Part shown: positions 44,609 to 53,838 of the stretch, in pieces | Layout: each line of letters starts with the position of its first letter | How positions within the stretch are numbered: position 1 is the stretch's first letter | Assembly: GCF_001051995.2 (NCBI RefSeq) | Contig: NZ_CP014646.1 | Location: 2,046,001 to 2,110,000, forward strand | DNA: 64,000 nt | Direction: 5' to 3' | Source: Thauera humireducens | GTDB lineage: Bacteria; Pseudomonadota; Gammaproteobacteria; Burkholderiales; Rhodocyclaceae | Notes under the pieces: model-generated | Database searches by the model: none | What the model saw: only the letters and a program-made list of their open reading frames with translations | Told to the model about the DNA's origin: nothing | Translations under genes and position numbers: made by a program

Positions 44609-44938
44609 GTGAACAAAGACGACATTTTCACGCTCATCGACAAGCATGAGCACATCGAGACCGCCGCGCGCGCGCTCAAGGCCATCGCCCATCCCTTGCG
44701 GCTCAAGATCCTGTGCGTGCTCGGCGAAGGCGAAGTCTGCGTGCAGGACATCGTCGATGCGGTGGGCACCTCGCAAAGCAACATCTCCCAGCACCTGGCC
44801 ATCCTGCGGGACAAGGACGTGTTGCAGACGCGCAAGGATGCGAACCGCGTCTTCTATCGCGTGGGCGACCCCCGCACGCTGCAGCTTGTCTCCCTGATGC
44901 GGGAAGTCTTCTGCGGCGTCGACAAGGACGACAACTAA
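44609..44938 (+). CDS. ArsR/SmtB-family winged-helix regulator
   Basis: A 109-residue protein with the ArsR fold: LKAIAHPLRLKILCVLGEGEVCVQDIV, recognition helix TSQSNISQHLAILRDKDVL, and wing TRKDANRVFYRV. Cys residues in LKILC and EVCVQ are present, but the ELCVCDL-type alpha-3 metal site is not. It may sense redox state or sulfide rather than arsenic; this is inference from the rhodanese and glutaredoxin genes that follow. Start is GTG; a palindrome overlaps the predicted promoter. Confidence 0.82.
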   Translation: MNKDDIFTLIDKHEHIETAARALKAIAHPLRLKILCVLGEGEVCVQDIVDAVGTSQSNISQHLAILRDKDVLQTRKDANRVFYRVGDPRTLQLVSLMREVFCGVDKDDN

Positions 44939-44962
44939 CCCCCAACCGGAGCACCCCAAGTC

Positions 44963-45379
44963 GTGGAATTCCTGCAACAGAACTGGTACTGGGCCGCCCT
45001 GGCTGCCGCGAGCGGCAGCTGGCTGATGGTCGAACTGATCCGCGGCCGCGGTGACAAGAGCCAGATTTCCCCGGTCGAAGCGACCCTGCTGATCAACCGC
45101 GAGGACGCGATCGTCATCGACGTCCGCGAGCAGGGCGAATACGCCCAAGGGCACGTGCCCAACGCACGCCATATCCCGATGGGCGACATTTCGCGCCGCA
45201 GTGCCGAGATGGAGAAGTGGAAGAATCATCCGCTGATCCTGTGCTGCGCCAGCGGCGCTCGCTCGGCAGCGGCCGGCGCCCAGCTGCGCAAGGCCGGTTT
45301 CGAGAAGATCTACAACCTGCGCGGCGGCATGGCCGAATGGGAAAAGGCTGGCCAGCCCATCAGCCGCAAACGGAAATGA
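44963..45379 (+). CDS. Membrane-anchored rhodanese-domain protein
   Basis: A 138-residue protein. An N-terminal hydrophobic anchor (about residues 7-25, [19 protein letters not shown]) precedes a single rhodanese domain with [22 protein letters not shown] and the active-site loop [11 protein letters not shown], whose Cys would carry a persulfide. It would shuttle sulfane sulfur at the membrane. It is a YibN-like neighbour of grxC and secB as found in other proteobacteria. GTG start with GGAG about 11 bases upstream; the stop overlaps grxC. Confidence 0.85.
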   Translation: MEFLQQNWYWAALAAASGSWLMVELIRGRGDKSQISPVEATLLINREDAIVIDVREQGEYAQGHVPNARHIPMGDISRRSAEMEKWKNHPLILCCASGARSAAAGAQLRKAGFEKIYNLRGGMAEWEKAGQPISRKRK

Positions 45380-45651
45380 GCATGCAGCCCCGCATCCGGA
45401 TGTACGCCACCGCGGTATGCCCCTACTGCGTGCGTGCCGAACAGCTGCTGCTCAGCAAGGGCGTCGCCGACATCGAGAAGATCCGCATCGACCTCGACCC
45501 GGCCCAGCGCGACCACATGATGCAGCTCACCGGCCGTCGCACGGTTCCCCAGATCTTCATCGGCGACTACCATGTCGGCGGCTGCGACGATCTCTACGCC
45601 CTCGACCGCGCCGGCAAGCTCGACCCCTTGCTGCGTGGCGACTCCGCCTGA
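45376..45651 (+). CDS. grxC: Glutaredoxin 3
   Basis: A 91-residue dithiol glutaredoxin with the CPYC active site (Cys15, Cys18), the [14 protein letters not shown] cis-Pro loop, and [15 protein letters not shown] at the C-terminus. It reduces disulfides using glutathione. The ATG overlaps the rhodanese stop (ATGA), so the two are coupled. The order rhodanese-grxC-secB-gpsA is a conserved proteobacterial block. Confidence 0.94.
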   Translation: MSMQPRIRMYATAVCPYCVRAEQLLLSKGVADIEKIRIDLDPAQRDHMMQLTGRRTVPQIFIGDYHVGGCDDLYALDRAGKLDPLLRGDSA

Positions 45652-45707
45652 GCTCCGTCGCCGCAACCTCCCAGCCTCATTCACGCCACTTCACCGGATC
45701 AAACCCA

Positions 45708-46172
45708 ATGTCTGAAAACGCGCAACCCGTCTTCTCGATCGAAAAACTCTACGTCAAGGATCTCTCGGTCGAGGTACCCGGCGCCCCGCAGATCTTCCTC
45801 GAGCGCGAAGCGCCCCAGGTCAACGTCCAGCTGCGCACCGAAGGCCAGAACGTCGATGACGGCGTGTTCGAAGTCACGCTGACCGTCACCGTGTCGGCCA
45901 AGATCGGCGAAGATCGCACCCTGTTCCTCGTCGAGGTCGCGCAAGCCGGCATCTTCCAGATCCGCAACGTGCCCGACGCCGACCTCGAGCCGGTGATGAT
46001 GATCGGCTGCCCGAACATCCTCTTCCCCTATGCACGCGAAGCCGTGTCCGATGCGGTCACGCGCGCGGGCTTCCAGCCGGTGCTGCTGTCGCCGGTCAAC
46101 TTCGAGGCGCTCTACCAGTCGCAGCGCCAGCAGGTCGCCCAGCAGGCCGCGGGCGAAGTGCCGATCCAGTGA
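45708..46172 (+). CDS. secB: Protein-export chaperone SecB
   Basis: A 154-residue SecB with the typical [22 protein letters not shown] opening, the [26 protein letters not shown] beta strands, and the conserved [23 protein letters not shown] block that contacts SecA and forms the tetramer. It holds precursor proteins unfolded for SecYEG. Length is normal; the C-terminus is Gln/Ala-rich. It sits between grxC and an exported SH3 protein gene. Confidence 0.96.
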   Translation: MSENAQPVFSIEKLYVKDLSVEVPGAPQIFLEREAPQVNVQLRTEGQNVDDGVFEVTLTVTVSAKIGEDRTLFLVEVAQAGIFQIRNVPDADLEPVMMIGCPNILFPYAREAVSDAVTRAGFQPVLLSPVNFEALYQSQRQQVAQQAAGEVPIQ

Positions 46173-46186
46173 CGAGGCTTCACGCC

Positions 46187-46651
46187 ATGAACCGCCTGCG
46201 CCGACCCGCCCTGCCCCGCCTTGCCACGATGCTCGTCGCACTCGCCGGCGCAACGGTCGGCACGGCGCAGGCCATCGAATTCCGCTCGCTGAGCGAACCC
46301 GCGATCATGTACGACGCGCCCTCCGAGCAGGGCAAGCGCCTCTTCATCCTGCGAACCGGCACGCCGGTGGAAGTCGTCGTCACGCTGGACAAATGGATCA
46401 AGGTGCGCGAGCCGGGCGGCTCGCTCAACTGGGTCGAGCGCCGGGTGCTGGCCAACCGCCGCACGGTGCTGGTCACCGCGGAACGTGCAGCCGTTCGGCG
46501 CGAAGCGCGCGAGGAGTCGCCGCTCAGTTTCGAGGCGGCGCGCAACGTCGTGCTCGAGCTGGCCGAACCGCCGAGCCTCGGCTGGGTGAAGGTTCGCCAT
46601 GCCGACGGCCAGGTGGGCTACATCCGCGCGGGCGACATATGGGGGCTGTAA
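46187..46651 (+). CDS. Exported SH3-domain protein
   Basis: A 154-residue protein with a signal peptide (MNRLRRPALPRL, then a hydrophobic core, cleavage after GTAQA). Two bacterial SH3-like repeats follow: the first around MYDAPSEQGKRLFILRTGTPVEVV with WIKVREPGGSLNWV, the second ending WVKVRHADGQVGYIRAGDIWGL. Such proteins usually bind cell wall; the function is unknown. ATG 46187 is preferred over a GTG overlapping the secB stop because it begins the signal peptide and has GAGG upstream. It overlaps the gpsA start by 13 bases. Confidence 0.75.
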   Translation: MNRLRRPALPRLATMLVALAGATVGTAQAIEFRSLSEPAIMYDAPSEQGKRLFILRTGTPVEVVVTLDKWIKVREPGGSLNWVERRVLANRRTVLVTAERAAVRREAREESPLSFEAARNVVLELAEPPSLGWVKVRHADGQVGYIRAGDIWGL

Positions 46652-47640
46652 GCCGCCAGCGCATCGCCGTGTTCGGCGCCGGCGCCTGGGGCACGGCGCT
46701 GGCACAGGCCTTCAGCAGCACGCACGACGTGCGCCTGTGGGCCCGCGACATGGCGCATCTGCAGACCCTGGCGCTGACGCGCGAGAACCGTCGCTACCTG
46801 CCCGACGTGCGTCTGAGCGACACACTGGTCTTCGAGCCCGACTTCGCCGTCGCCGCCCAGTCCGCGGACCTGCACCTGGTCGTGACACCGTTGGCGGGCC
46901 TGCGCGAGACCGTGCGCGAGCTGCACCGGCTCAAGCCTCGCACACCGCTGCTATGGGCATGCAAGGGGCTGGAAGCCGGCACCGGCCGCCTGCCGCACGA
47001 GATCGTCACCGAAGAACTCGGCAGCGACGCGGCCTGCGGCGTGCTGACGGGACCGAGCTTTGCCGCCGAGGTCGCGCGCGGCCTTCCAACCGCAATCACG
47101 CTCGCCGCGGCCGACGATCACTTCGCCAGCCGCTGGGTCGCAGCCCTGCACCAGCCTCGCCTGCGGATCTACGCCAACACCGACCTGGTGGGCTGCGAGA
47201 TCGGTGGCGCGATCAAGAACGTCATGGCGGTCGCTGCCGGCGTCTCCGACGGTCTGGGTTTCGGACTCAACGCACGCGCCGCCCTGATCACACGCGGCCT
47301 GGCGGAGATCGCCCGCCTTGCCGCCGCACTCGGCGGCCGCAGCGAAACGCTGATGGGCCTGACCGGCATGGGCGACCTGATCCTGACCTGTACCGGCGAC
47401 CTGTCGCGCAACCGTCGCGTCGGCCTCGAGCTCGCCAAGGGCAGCACGCTGGCGGACATCCTGCGCGATCTCGGCCACGTGGCCGAAGGGGTATCCACGG
47501 CGCGCGAAGTCGTCGCGCTCGCCCGCCGCAAGGGCGTCGAGATGCCGATCTGCGAAGCGGTCGATGCGCTGCTGCATCACGGGCTCGACGCCCGCAGCGC
47601 GGTCGAGCGCCTGCTCGCGCGCGATCCGCGGCACGAATAG
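46639..47640 (+). CDS. gpsA: NAD(P)H-dependent glycerol-3-phosphate dehydrogenase
   Basis: A 333-residue enzyme making sn-glycerol 3-phosphate for phospholipids. The Rossmann motif GAGAWGTALAQAFS, the TPLLWACKGLEAGTGRLPHE loop, and the GPSFAAEVARGLPTAI and CEIGGAIKNVMAVAAGVSDGL blocks (catalytic Lys) are all present, as is GMGDLILTCTGDLSRNRRVG. The start lies inside the end of the SH3 gene, giving tight coupling at the close of the secB block. Confidence 0.95.
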   Translation: MGAVSRQRIAVFGAGAWGTALAQAFSSTHDVRLWARDMAHLQTLALTRENRRYLPDVRLSDTLVFEPDFAVAAQSADLHLVVTPLAGLRETVRELHRLKPRTPLLWACKGLEAGTGRLPHEIVTEELGSDAACGVLTGPSFAAEVARGLPTAITLAAADDHFASRWVAALHQPRLRIYANTDLVGCEIGGAIKNVMAVAAGVSDGLGFGLNARAALITRGLAEIARLAAALGGRSETLMGLTGMGDLILTCTGDLSRNRRVGLELAKGSTLADILRDLGHVAEGVSTAREVVALARRKGVEMPICEAVDALLHHGLDARSAVERLLARDPRHE

Positions 47641-47651
47641 TCCCTGCTCGG

Positions 47652-48116
47652 CTAAGCGGCCCCGGCAAAGCCCTGCTGGCGCCAGGCTTCATACACCACC
47701 ACCGCCACCGCGTTGGACAGGTTGACGCTGCGGTTGGTGGGCCGCATCGGGATGCGGATGCGCATGTCGGCCGCGAACTGCGCCAGCAGCTCCGCCGGCA
47801 GCCCCCGGCTCTCCGGGCCGAACACCAGCACGTCGCCTTCGCGGTAGGCCACGCTGTCGTGACGGCGCGAGCCGCGCGTCGTCAGCGCGAAGAAGCGCCG
47901 GCCTGCCAGGACTTCCTGGCATGCAACCCAGTCGCGATGCACGGTCACGCAGGTCAGGTCGTGGTAATCCAGCCCGGCGCGAGCCAGATGCTTGTCGGAC
48001 AGATCGAAGCCGAGCGGCTCGATCAGATGGAGCCGGCTACCGGTATTGGCGGCGAGGCGGATGATGTTGCCGGTGTTGGGCGGAATCTCGGGCTGGAAGA
48101 GGACGATTTCGAACAT
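47652..48116 (-). CDS. trmL: tRNA (cytidine/uridine-34 2'-O)-methyltransferase
   Basis: A 154-residue SPOUT-class methyltransferase (YibK). MFEIVLFQPEIPPNTGNIIRLAANTG is the RNA-contact N-terminus, LVFGPESRGLP and IRIPMRPTNRSVNLSNAVAVVVYEAW are motifs 2 and 3 forming the trefoil knot. It methylates the wobble ribose of certain tRNA-Leu species. It ends 12 bp from the convergent gpsA stop. ATG 48116 gives the canonical start. Confidence 0.93.
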   Translation of the reverse strand: MFEIVLFQPEIPPNTGNIIRLAANTGSRLHLIEPLGFDLSDKHLARAGLDYHDLTCVTVHRDWVACQEVLAGRRFFALTTRGSRRHDSVAYREGDVLVFGPESRGLPAELLAQFAADMRIRIPMRPTNRSVNLSNAVAVVVYEAWRQQGFAGAA

Positions 48117-48169
48117 CGGGCAGAGGCTTTCGGGCTGCGCCGGCCAGGCGCGAAGGCCGCAACTGTAGC

Positions 48170-48925
48170 TCAGCCCGGCGTCGGCGTGCGCGCCACGACG
48201 AGATTGCCGACCCAGCTGGCGCCCTGGCGCTTCAGGCAGCACGCGAGTGCGCTCAGCGTGGCGCCGGTCGTCATCACGTCATCGACCACCAGCACCCGCG
48301 CACCTGCCAGGGCCAGGTCGCAGTCGAACACCCCGCGCGGACTGCGCAGCCGCGCCTCGCGGTCGAGCGTCGCCTGCGCGGGCGTGTCGCGCACCTTGGC
48401 GACCCGCGCCAGTTCCATCGGCAGACCGGATACCCGGGCCAGTGGTCGCGCAATCTCGACGGCCTGGTTGAAGCCGCGCTCGGCCAGTCGCCGCGCATGC
48501 AGCGGCATCGGCACAAGGAGATCCGCGCGACGGGCGAACGCGCCGCCGACGGCGCACAACTCCTGGGCCAGGTAACGCGCCACCGACAGCTGGTGGCCGT
48601 ACTTCAGCGCATGAACCAGGCGATCGACCGGGAATGCATAGTCGAACAGCGCCAGTGTGGCGTCGTAATCCGGCGGCTCGCGCAGGCACTGGGCGCAGGG
48701 CCCGCCGTTGAGCCCCGGCAGTGCGCAGACCGGACAGGCGGTGGGTGGCCGCCGTGGCAGCTCGTCGCAGCAGTCTGCGCACAGGCCGTCGGACCCGGCA
48801 GACTCGCCGCAGACCAGACAATCCTGCGGCATCAGGACGTCGAGGACGCGGGCCAGCAGGCGGCGGGAGTCACGAGCGAGGTTTGACAAGATTTCCGGCC
48901 TTGGCAGAACATGCGAACCTCGCAA
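48170..48925 (-). CDS. comF: ComF/GntX-family protein
   Basis: A 251-residue protein with an N-terminal zinc finger region (CLVCGES, CADCC, CPVCALPG, CAQC) and a C-terminal phosphoribosyltransferase fold with the PRPP loop VLVVDDVMTTGATLSALA. ComF proteins act in DNA uptake in competent bacteria and in purine/gluconate-linked roles elsewhere; the function here is open. The start is uncertain. TTG 48925 is supported by GAGGGG about seven bases upstream, while TTG 48889 or the ATG before PQDCLVCGE would match shorter homologues. Divergent from bioC. Confidence 0.8.
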   Translation of the reverse strand: MRGSHVLPRPEILSNLARDSRRLLARVLDVLMPQDCLVCGESAGSDGLCADCCDELPRRPPTACPVCALPGLNGGPCAQCLREPPDYDATLALFDYAFPVDRLVHALKYGHQLSVARYLAQELCAVGGAFARRADLLVPMPLHARRLAERGFNQAVEIARPLARVSGLPMELARVAKVRDTPAQATLDREARLRSPRGVFDCDLALAGARVLVVDDVMTTGATLSALACCLKRQGASWVGNLVVARTPTPG

Positions 48926-48952
48926 TTACAGCCCCTCGCGCCGGAAATGACA

Positions 48953-49876
48953 ATGAATTCGACCGCGCCGTCCGACGCCGGGCACTTCTCGCTCGACCAC
49001 CGCCTGCTGCGACGACGCTTCGAGCGCGCCGCCTCGCACTATGACGAAGCCGATGTCGTGATGCGAGAGATCTCGCGCCGGATGGACGAACGACTCGACT
49101 ACATCCGCATCGAACCGCGACGCATCCTCGACCTCGGCTGCGGCACCGGCGCCGACCTGCCGAGACTTGCACAACGGTTTCCACAGGCCACGCTGCTGGC
49201 AGCCGACTTCGCCGCGCCGATGGTCGCCCGCGCCGGTGCGCGCCTGCAGGCCGAAGCACCCCAGCCCGGCCTGCTGCGCCGCCTGCTGGGCGGCAACCCG
49301 CCGCCGCCTCATCTGGTCGCCTCGGCCAATGCCCTGCCCCTGGCTCGCGGCAGCCTCGGGCTGGTGTGGTCCAACCTGATGTTTCCAGCGCTGGACGATC
49401 CCCTGCCCGCACTGAAGGAGATCCACCGCACGCTCGAAGTCGGCGGCCTGCTGATGTTCTCGACCCTGGGCCCGGATTCGCTGAAGGAACTGCGCGCCTG
49501 TCTGCCGGGCGCCGCCGGCGAACGTGTGCATCGCTTCATCGACATGCACGACCTGGGCGATGCGCTGGTGGGCGCCGGCTTCTCCGACCCGGTGATGGAT
49601 ATGGAGATCCTGACACTGACCTACGCCGACCTCGACGGCCTGCTGCACGACCTGCGCACAAGCGGCGCGGCCAATGCAGCCTCGACGCGACCGCGCGGCC
49701 TGTCGGGCCGCGCCGGCTGGGCAAAGGCCCGCGCCGCCTACGAAGCCCTGCGCCAGAATGGCCGCCTGCCGGCCACGCTGGAAATCATCCAGGGTCACGC
49801 ATGGAAAGCCGCCCCCAAGACCACCGAAGACGGTCGCAGCATCGTCCGCTTCCAGCCCCGTCCGACAGCGCGCTGA
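48953..49876 (+). CDS. bioC: Malonyl-ACP O-methyltransferase
   Basis: A 307-residue SAM-dependent methyltransferase that caps malonyl-ACP to begin pimeloyl synthesis for biotin. The N-terminal RRRFERAASHYDEADVVMREISRRM is the BioC signature. Motif I is ILDLGCGTGADLPRLA, and LVWSNLMFPALDDPLPALKEIHR and LMFSTLGPDSLKELR are typical of the family. ATG 48953 is used, with ATG 48947 possible. It lies beside comF as in many proteobacteria. No other bio gene is in the window. Confidence 0.9.
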   Translation: MNSTAPSDAGHFSLDHRLLRRRFERAASHYDEADVVMREISRRMDERLDYIRIEPRRILDLGCGTGADLPRLAQRFPQATLLAADFAAPMVARAGARLQAEAPQPGLLRRLLGGNPPPPHLVASANALPLARGSLGLVWSNLMFPALDDPLPALKEIHRTLEVGGLLMFSTLGPDSLKELRACLPGAAGERVHRFIDMHDLGDALVGAGFSDPVMDMEILTLTYADLDGLLHDLRTSGAANAASTRPRGLSGRAGWAKARAAYEALRQNGRLPATLEIIQGHAWKAAPKTTEDGRSIVRFQPRPTAR

Positions 49877-49908
49877 GCTGCCGCGACACGCCCCATCGCA
49901 CCAAGCCC

Positions 49909-50556
49909 ATGCATTCCGACCCCGTCTGGCTGTTCGACCTCGACAACACGCTGCACAACGCCAGCCCGCACATCTTCCCGCACATCAATCGCAGCATGAC
50001 CGCCTACCTCGAACAGCACCTCGCGCTGTCGAGGGAGGAAGCGAATGCGCTGCGCATGCAATACTGGCACCGCTATGGCGCCACGCTGCTCGGACTGATG
50101 CGACACCATGGCACGGACCCGCGGCACTTCCTGGTCGAGACACACCGCTTTGACCGACTGCACGAGATGATGGTGTTCGAGCGCGCGCTGCGCGGCCTGC
50201 TGCGCAAGCTGCCGGGGCGCCGCTTCGTGTTCTCGAACGCACCGCGCCACTACGCGCTGGCCGTGCTGGACACCATGGGCATCCGTGACCTGTTCGAAGA
50301 CGTGATCGGCATCGAGGACCTCGACTACCACCCCAAGCCGGGCATTCGCGGCTATCGCAAGCTGCTGTCGTCGCGTCGGCTGAATCCGGCGCGCTGCATC
50401 ATGCTGGAGGATTCGGCGGTCAATCTGCGCACGGCCAAGCGCCTGGGCATGCGCACCGTGCTCGTCGGCCGCAACCTGCGCACCCCGGCCTACGTCGACG
50501 TCAAGCTTGCCTCGATCCTCGACCTCAGGCGCGCGCTGGGCCGCCTGCTGGGCTGA
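49909..50556 (+). CDS. HAD-superfamily pyrimidine 5'-nucleotidase-like phosphatase
   Basis: A 215-residue HAD hydrolase. Motif I is WLFDLDNTLHNASPHIF with both catalytic Asp residues, motif II VFSNAPRHYA, motif III Lys in YHPKPGIRGY, and motif IV MLEDSAVNLRTAKRLGM. The DLDNTLHN opening matches the SDT1/YjjG-type pyrimidine nucleotidase group. It would dephosphorylate pyrimidine nucleotides, though HAD specificity is hard to judge. It follows bioC by 32 bp on the same strand. Confidence 0.82.
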   Translation: MHSDPVWLFDLDNTLHNASPHIFPHINRSMTAYLEQHLALSREEANALRMQYWHRYGATLLGLMRHHGTDPRHFLVETHRFDRLHEMMVFERALRGLLRKLPGRRFVFSNAPRHYALAVLDTMGIRDLFEDVIGIEDLDYHPKPGIRGYRKLLSSRRLNPARCIMLEDSAVNLRTAKRLGMRTVLVGRNLRTPAYVDVKLASILDLRRALGRLLG

Positions 50557-50559
50557 AGT

Positions 50560-52109
<1,550 letters not shown>

Positions 52110-52129
52110 TCATCCGCCGCCACGACACA

Positions 52130-52297
52130 TGCGGTAACGGATGGCTTACGGAACTTTCGGTAAGGGCGGTCTATCTTAGCAAGCAGACGGCAGCGCGCCC
52201 CCGCGTCATCCCGTCTCCCGCTTCACCTCCCTGAGCGGGTGCCTCACGCCAGTGAGGCATTTTCACCCCCGACTACTCCCCTGGTCGGGGGTTTTTG
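52130..52297 (+). ncRNA. Candidate small RNA ending in tandem terminators
   Basis: No plus-strand gene lies between hemB (minus) and engB (minus), yet the interval ends in two plus-strand terminator hairpins followed by T-runs. A weak -10 (TATCTT) lies at 52172. The simplest reading is an unannotated plus-strand transcript of roughly 100-160 nt with a GGGGGTTTTTGTTTT tail suited to Hfq. The 5' end is a guess; no conserved sRNA family is recognised. Confidence 0.35.
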
Positions 52298-52298
52298 T
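52240..52298 (+). terminator. Tandem plus-strand intrinsic terminators
   Basis: Hairpin 1 has arms TGCCTCAC/GTGAGGCA (52240-52247, 52252-52259) followed by TTTT. Hairpin 2 has arms CCCCCGAC/GTCGGGGG (52266-52273, 52284-52291) followed by T5-G-T4. The T-runs are on the plus strand only, so they do not terminate the minus-strand engB gene whose stop they overlap. Confidence 0.85.
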
Positions 52299-52959
52299 TT
52301 TCTGCGTCCGCAATGGCAGGCTCCGCCGCAGGCGCTTCGGCCGCAGGCGCTTCGGCCGCGGGCTCACCGAGGCCCAGCCAACCGGCGATCACGCGCTCGG
52401 CCTCCTCGACACCACTTTTCTTCAGGCTAGAGAACAGCTGCACGGTTACCTGCGGCCCCAGCGGCGCCAGTTCGCGCCGGACATCCTGCAGTACCGCCGC
52501 CGCCGCGCCGCGCGAGAGCTTGTCGCTCTTGGTCAACAGCACGTGCATCGGTCGGCCCGAGGGCGCGAACCAGTCGATCATCTGCCGGTCGAGCGGCGTC
52601 AGCGGATGGCGCGAGTCCATGATCAGCACCAGCCCGATCAGGCTCTCACGCTTCTTCAGGTAATTCTCGATCAGCCCCTGCCACTGCCGCCGCACTTTCT
52701 CGGGCACCGCGGCATACCCGTAGCCCGGCAGGTCGACCAGCAAGGCGCCACTGTTGAGGCGGAAGAAGTTGATGAGCTGCGTACGACCGGGCGTCTTCGA
52801 AACGAAGGCGAGTCGGACATGGCCTGCAAGCGTGTTGATCGCGCTCGACTTGCCCGCGTTCGAGCGTCCCGCGAAGGCGATCTCCGCACCGGAGGGAGGC
52901 GGTAAGCCGGACGGCTTGGCGATCGAGATCTCGAATTGTGCGTTGCGGAACAGGGGCAT
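52273..52959 (-). CDS. engB: Ribosome-biogenesis GTPase EngB/YsxC
   Basis: A 228-residue GTPase needed for 50S assembly. G1 is [10 protein letters not shown]3 DLPGYGYA, and G4 TKSD, with the family's [12 protein letters not shown] switch I. ATG 52959 ([12 protein letters not shown]) is the canonical start; the in-frame extension upstream is not conserved. The C-terminus carries an Ala/Glu/Pro stretch encoded partly by a 15-bp tandem repeat (52325-52354) and absent from most homologues. Confidence 0.94.
   Translation of the reverse strand: MPLFRNAQFEISIAKPSGLPPPSGAEIAFAGRSNAGKSSAINTLAGHVRLAFVSKTPGRTQLINFFRLNSGALLVDLPGYGYAAVPEKVRRQWQGLIENYLKKRESLIGLVLIMDSRHPLTPLDRQMIDWFAPSGRPMHVLLTKSDKLSRGAAAAVLQDVRRELAPLGPQVTVQLFSSLKKSGVEEAERVIAGWLGLGEPAAEAPAAEAPAAEPAIADAENKNPRPGE
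52325..52354. repeat. 15-bp tandem repeat x2 inside the engB 3' end
   Basis: Two identical copies of GCCGCAGGCGCTTCG (52325-52339 and 52340-52354) are followed by a partial third. On the minus strand they encode the repeating Ala-Glu-Ala-Pro-Ala of the EngB tail. In-frame unit length means copy changes would lengthen or shorten the tail without a frameshift. Confidence 0.85.
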
Positions 52960-53034
52960 GAATAAGTGGGGTAAAAGGCCGGCGGACTGCGGAACAAAGC
53001 CCACATCGCATCGCGCAACGCGGGTTTCCTGATA

Positions 53035-53040
53035 TAGAAT
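53035..53040 (+). promoter_or_regulatory. Candidate -10 element of the cytochrome c4 gene
   Basis: TAGAAT within the AT-rich GATATAGAAT lies 42 bp before the start codon at 53082. The -35 region is poor. GAGGA at 53073-53077 is the ribosome-binding site. Confidence 0.4.
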
Positions 53041-53081
53041 ACCGCGTTTGAAACAATCACTCACGGCTTTCCGAGGACATC

Positions 53082-53711
53082 ATGATCAAGCGTTCCCTGC
53101 TGCTCTCGTCCCTGTTGCTTGTTGCCGGCGGCCTGCAGGCCCAGGAGCAGGCTCCGGACCTCGCCAAGGCGAAACAGACCGCCGAAACGGTCTGCGTCGC
53201 CTGTCACGGCGCTGACGGCAACAGCCAGCTGTCGGCCAACCCGAAGATCGCCGGGCAGCACGAGGACTACCTCTACAAGCAGCTGCGCGAGTTCAAGGGC
53301 TGGGACGGTGCCAAGCCCCTGCGCGAGAACGCGGTCATGGGCGCGATGGTCGCCGGCCTCGAAGACGCCGACATGAAGGGCCTGGCGAAGTACTTCGCGT
53401 CCTTCGAGCTGCAGCCCGAGCCGGCCAAGAACCTCGAAACCATCGAACTCGGCCAGAAGATCTGGCGTGCAGGCATCGCCGCCAAAGGCGTGCCCGCCTG
53501 TGCCGCCTGCCACGGTCCTGCCGGCGCCGGTCTCCCCGCCCAGTATCCGCGCCTGTCGGGCCAGTTCGCCGAATACACCGAAGCCCAGCTCAAGGCCTTC
53601 CGTGACGGCGGACGCGACAACGACCCGAACCGCATGATGCGCATGATCGCGCTGAAGATGACCGATGCCGAGATGAAGGCGGTCGCCGACTTCGCGGCTG
53701 GCCTGCGCTGA
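53082..53711 (+). CDS. Dihaem cytochrome c4
   Basis: A 209-residue periplasmic protein. The signal peptide ends LQA|QEQ. Two class I cytochrome domains follow with CVACH (Cys38, Cys41, His42) and CAACH (Cys140, Cys143, His144); candidate axial Met residues lie in the VMGAMV and RMMRMIA regions. Cytochrome c4 passes electrons from the bc1 complex to terminal oxidases or other periplasmic reductases. It is followed by a terminator and then by the System II haem-attachment genes, a logical and widely seen grouping. Confidence 0.92.
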   Translation: MIKRSLLLSSLLLVAGGLQAQEQAPDLAKAKQTAETVCVACHGADGNSQLSANPKIAGQHEDYLYKQLREFKGWDGAKPLRENAVMGAMVAGLEDADMKGLAKYFASFELQPEPAKNLETIELGQKIWRAGIAAKGVPACAACHGPAGAGLPAQYPRLSGQFAEYTEAQLKAFRDGGRDNDPNRMMRMIALKMTDAEMKAVADFAAGLR

Positions 53712-53740
53712 GCACACCCGGCCTTTGACGCGTCCCGTGG

Positions 53741-53771
53741 AGGGGTGGATTGCTCCACCCCTTTTTCTTTT
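53741..53771 (+). terminator. Intrinsic terminator after cytochrome c4
   Basis: A 9-bp stem AGGGGTGGA/TCCACCCCT (53741-53749, 53754-53762), a four-base loop, and TTTTTCTTTTT. It separates cytochrome c4 expression from resB/ccsB. Confidence 0.9.
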
Positions 53772-53838
53772 TCCGGCCGGCCCTGCGCCTGACACCTGAC
53801 GCCATGGCCGACGCCCTGACCCAATGCCCGGGGGCCTG

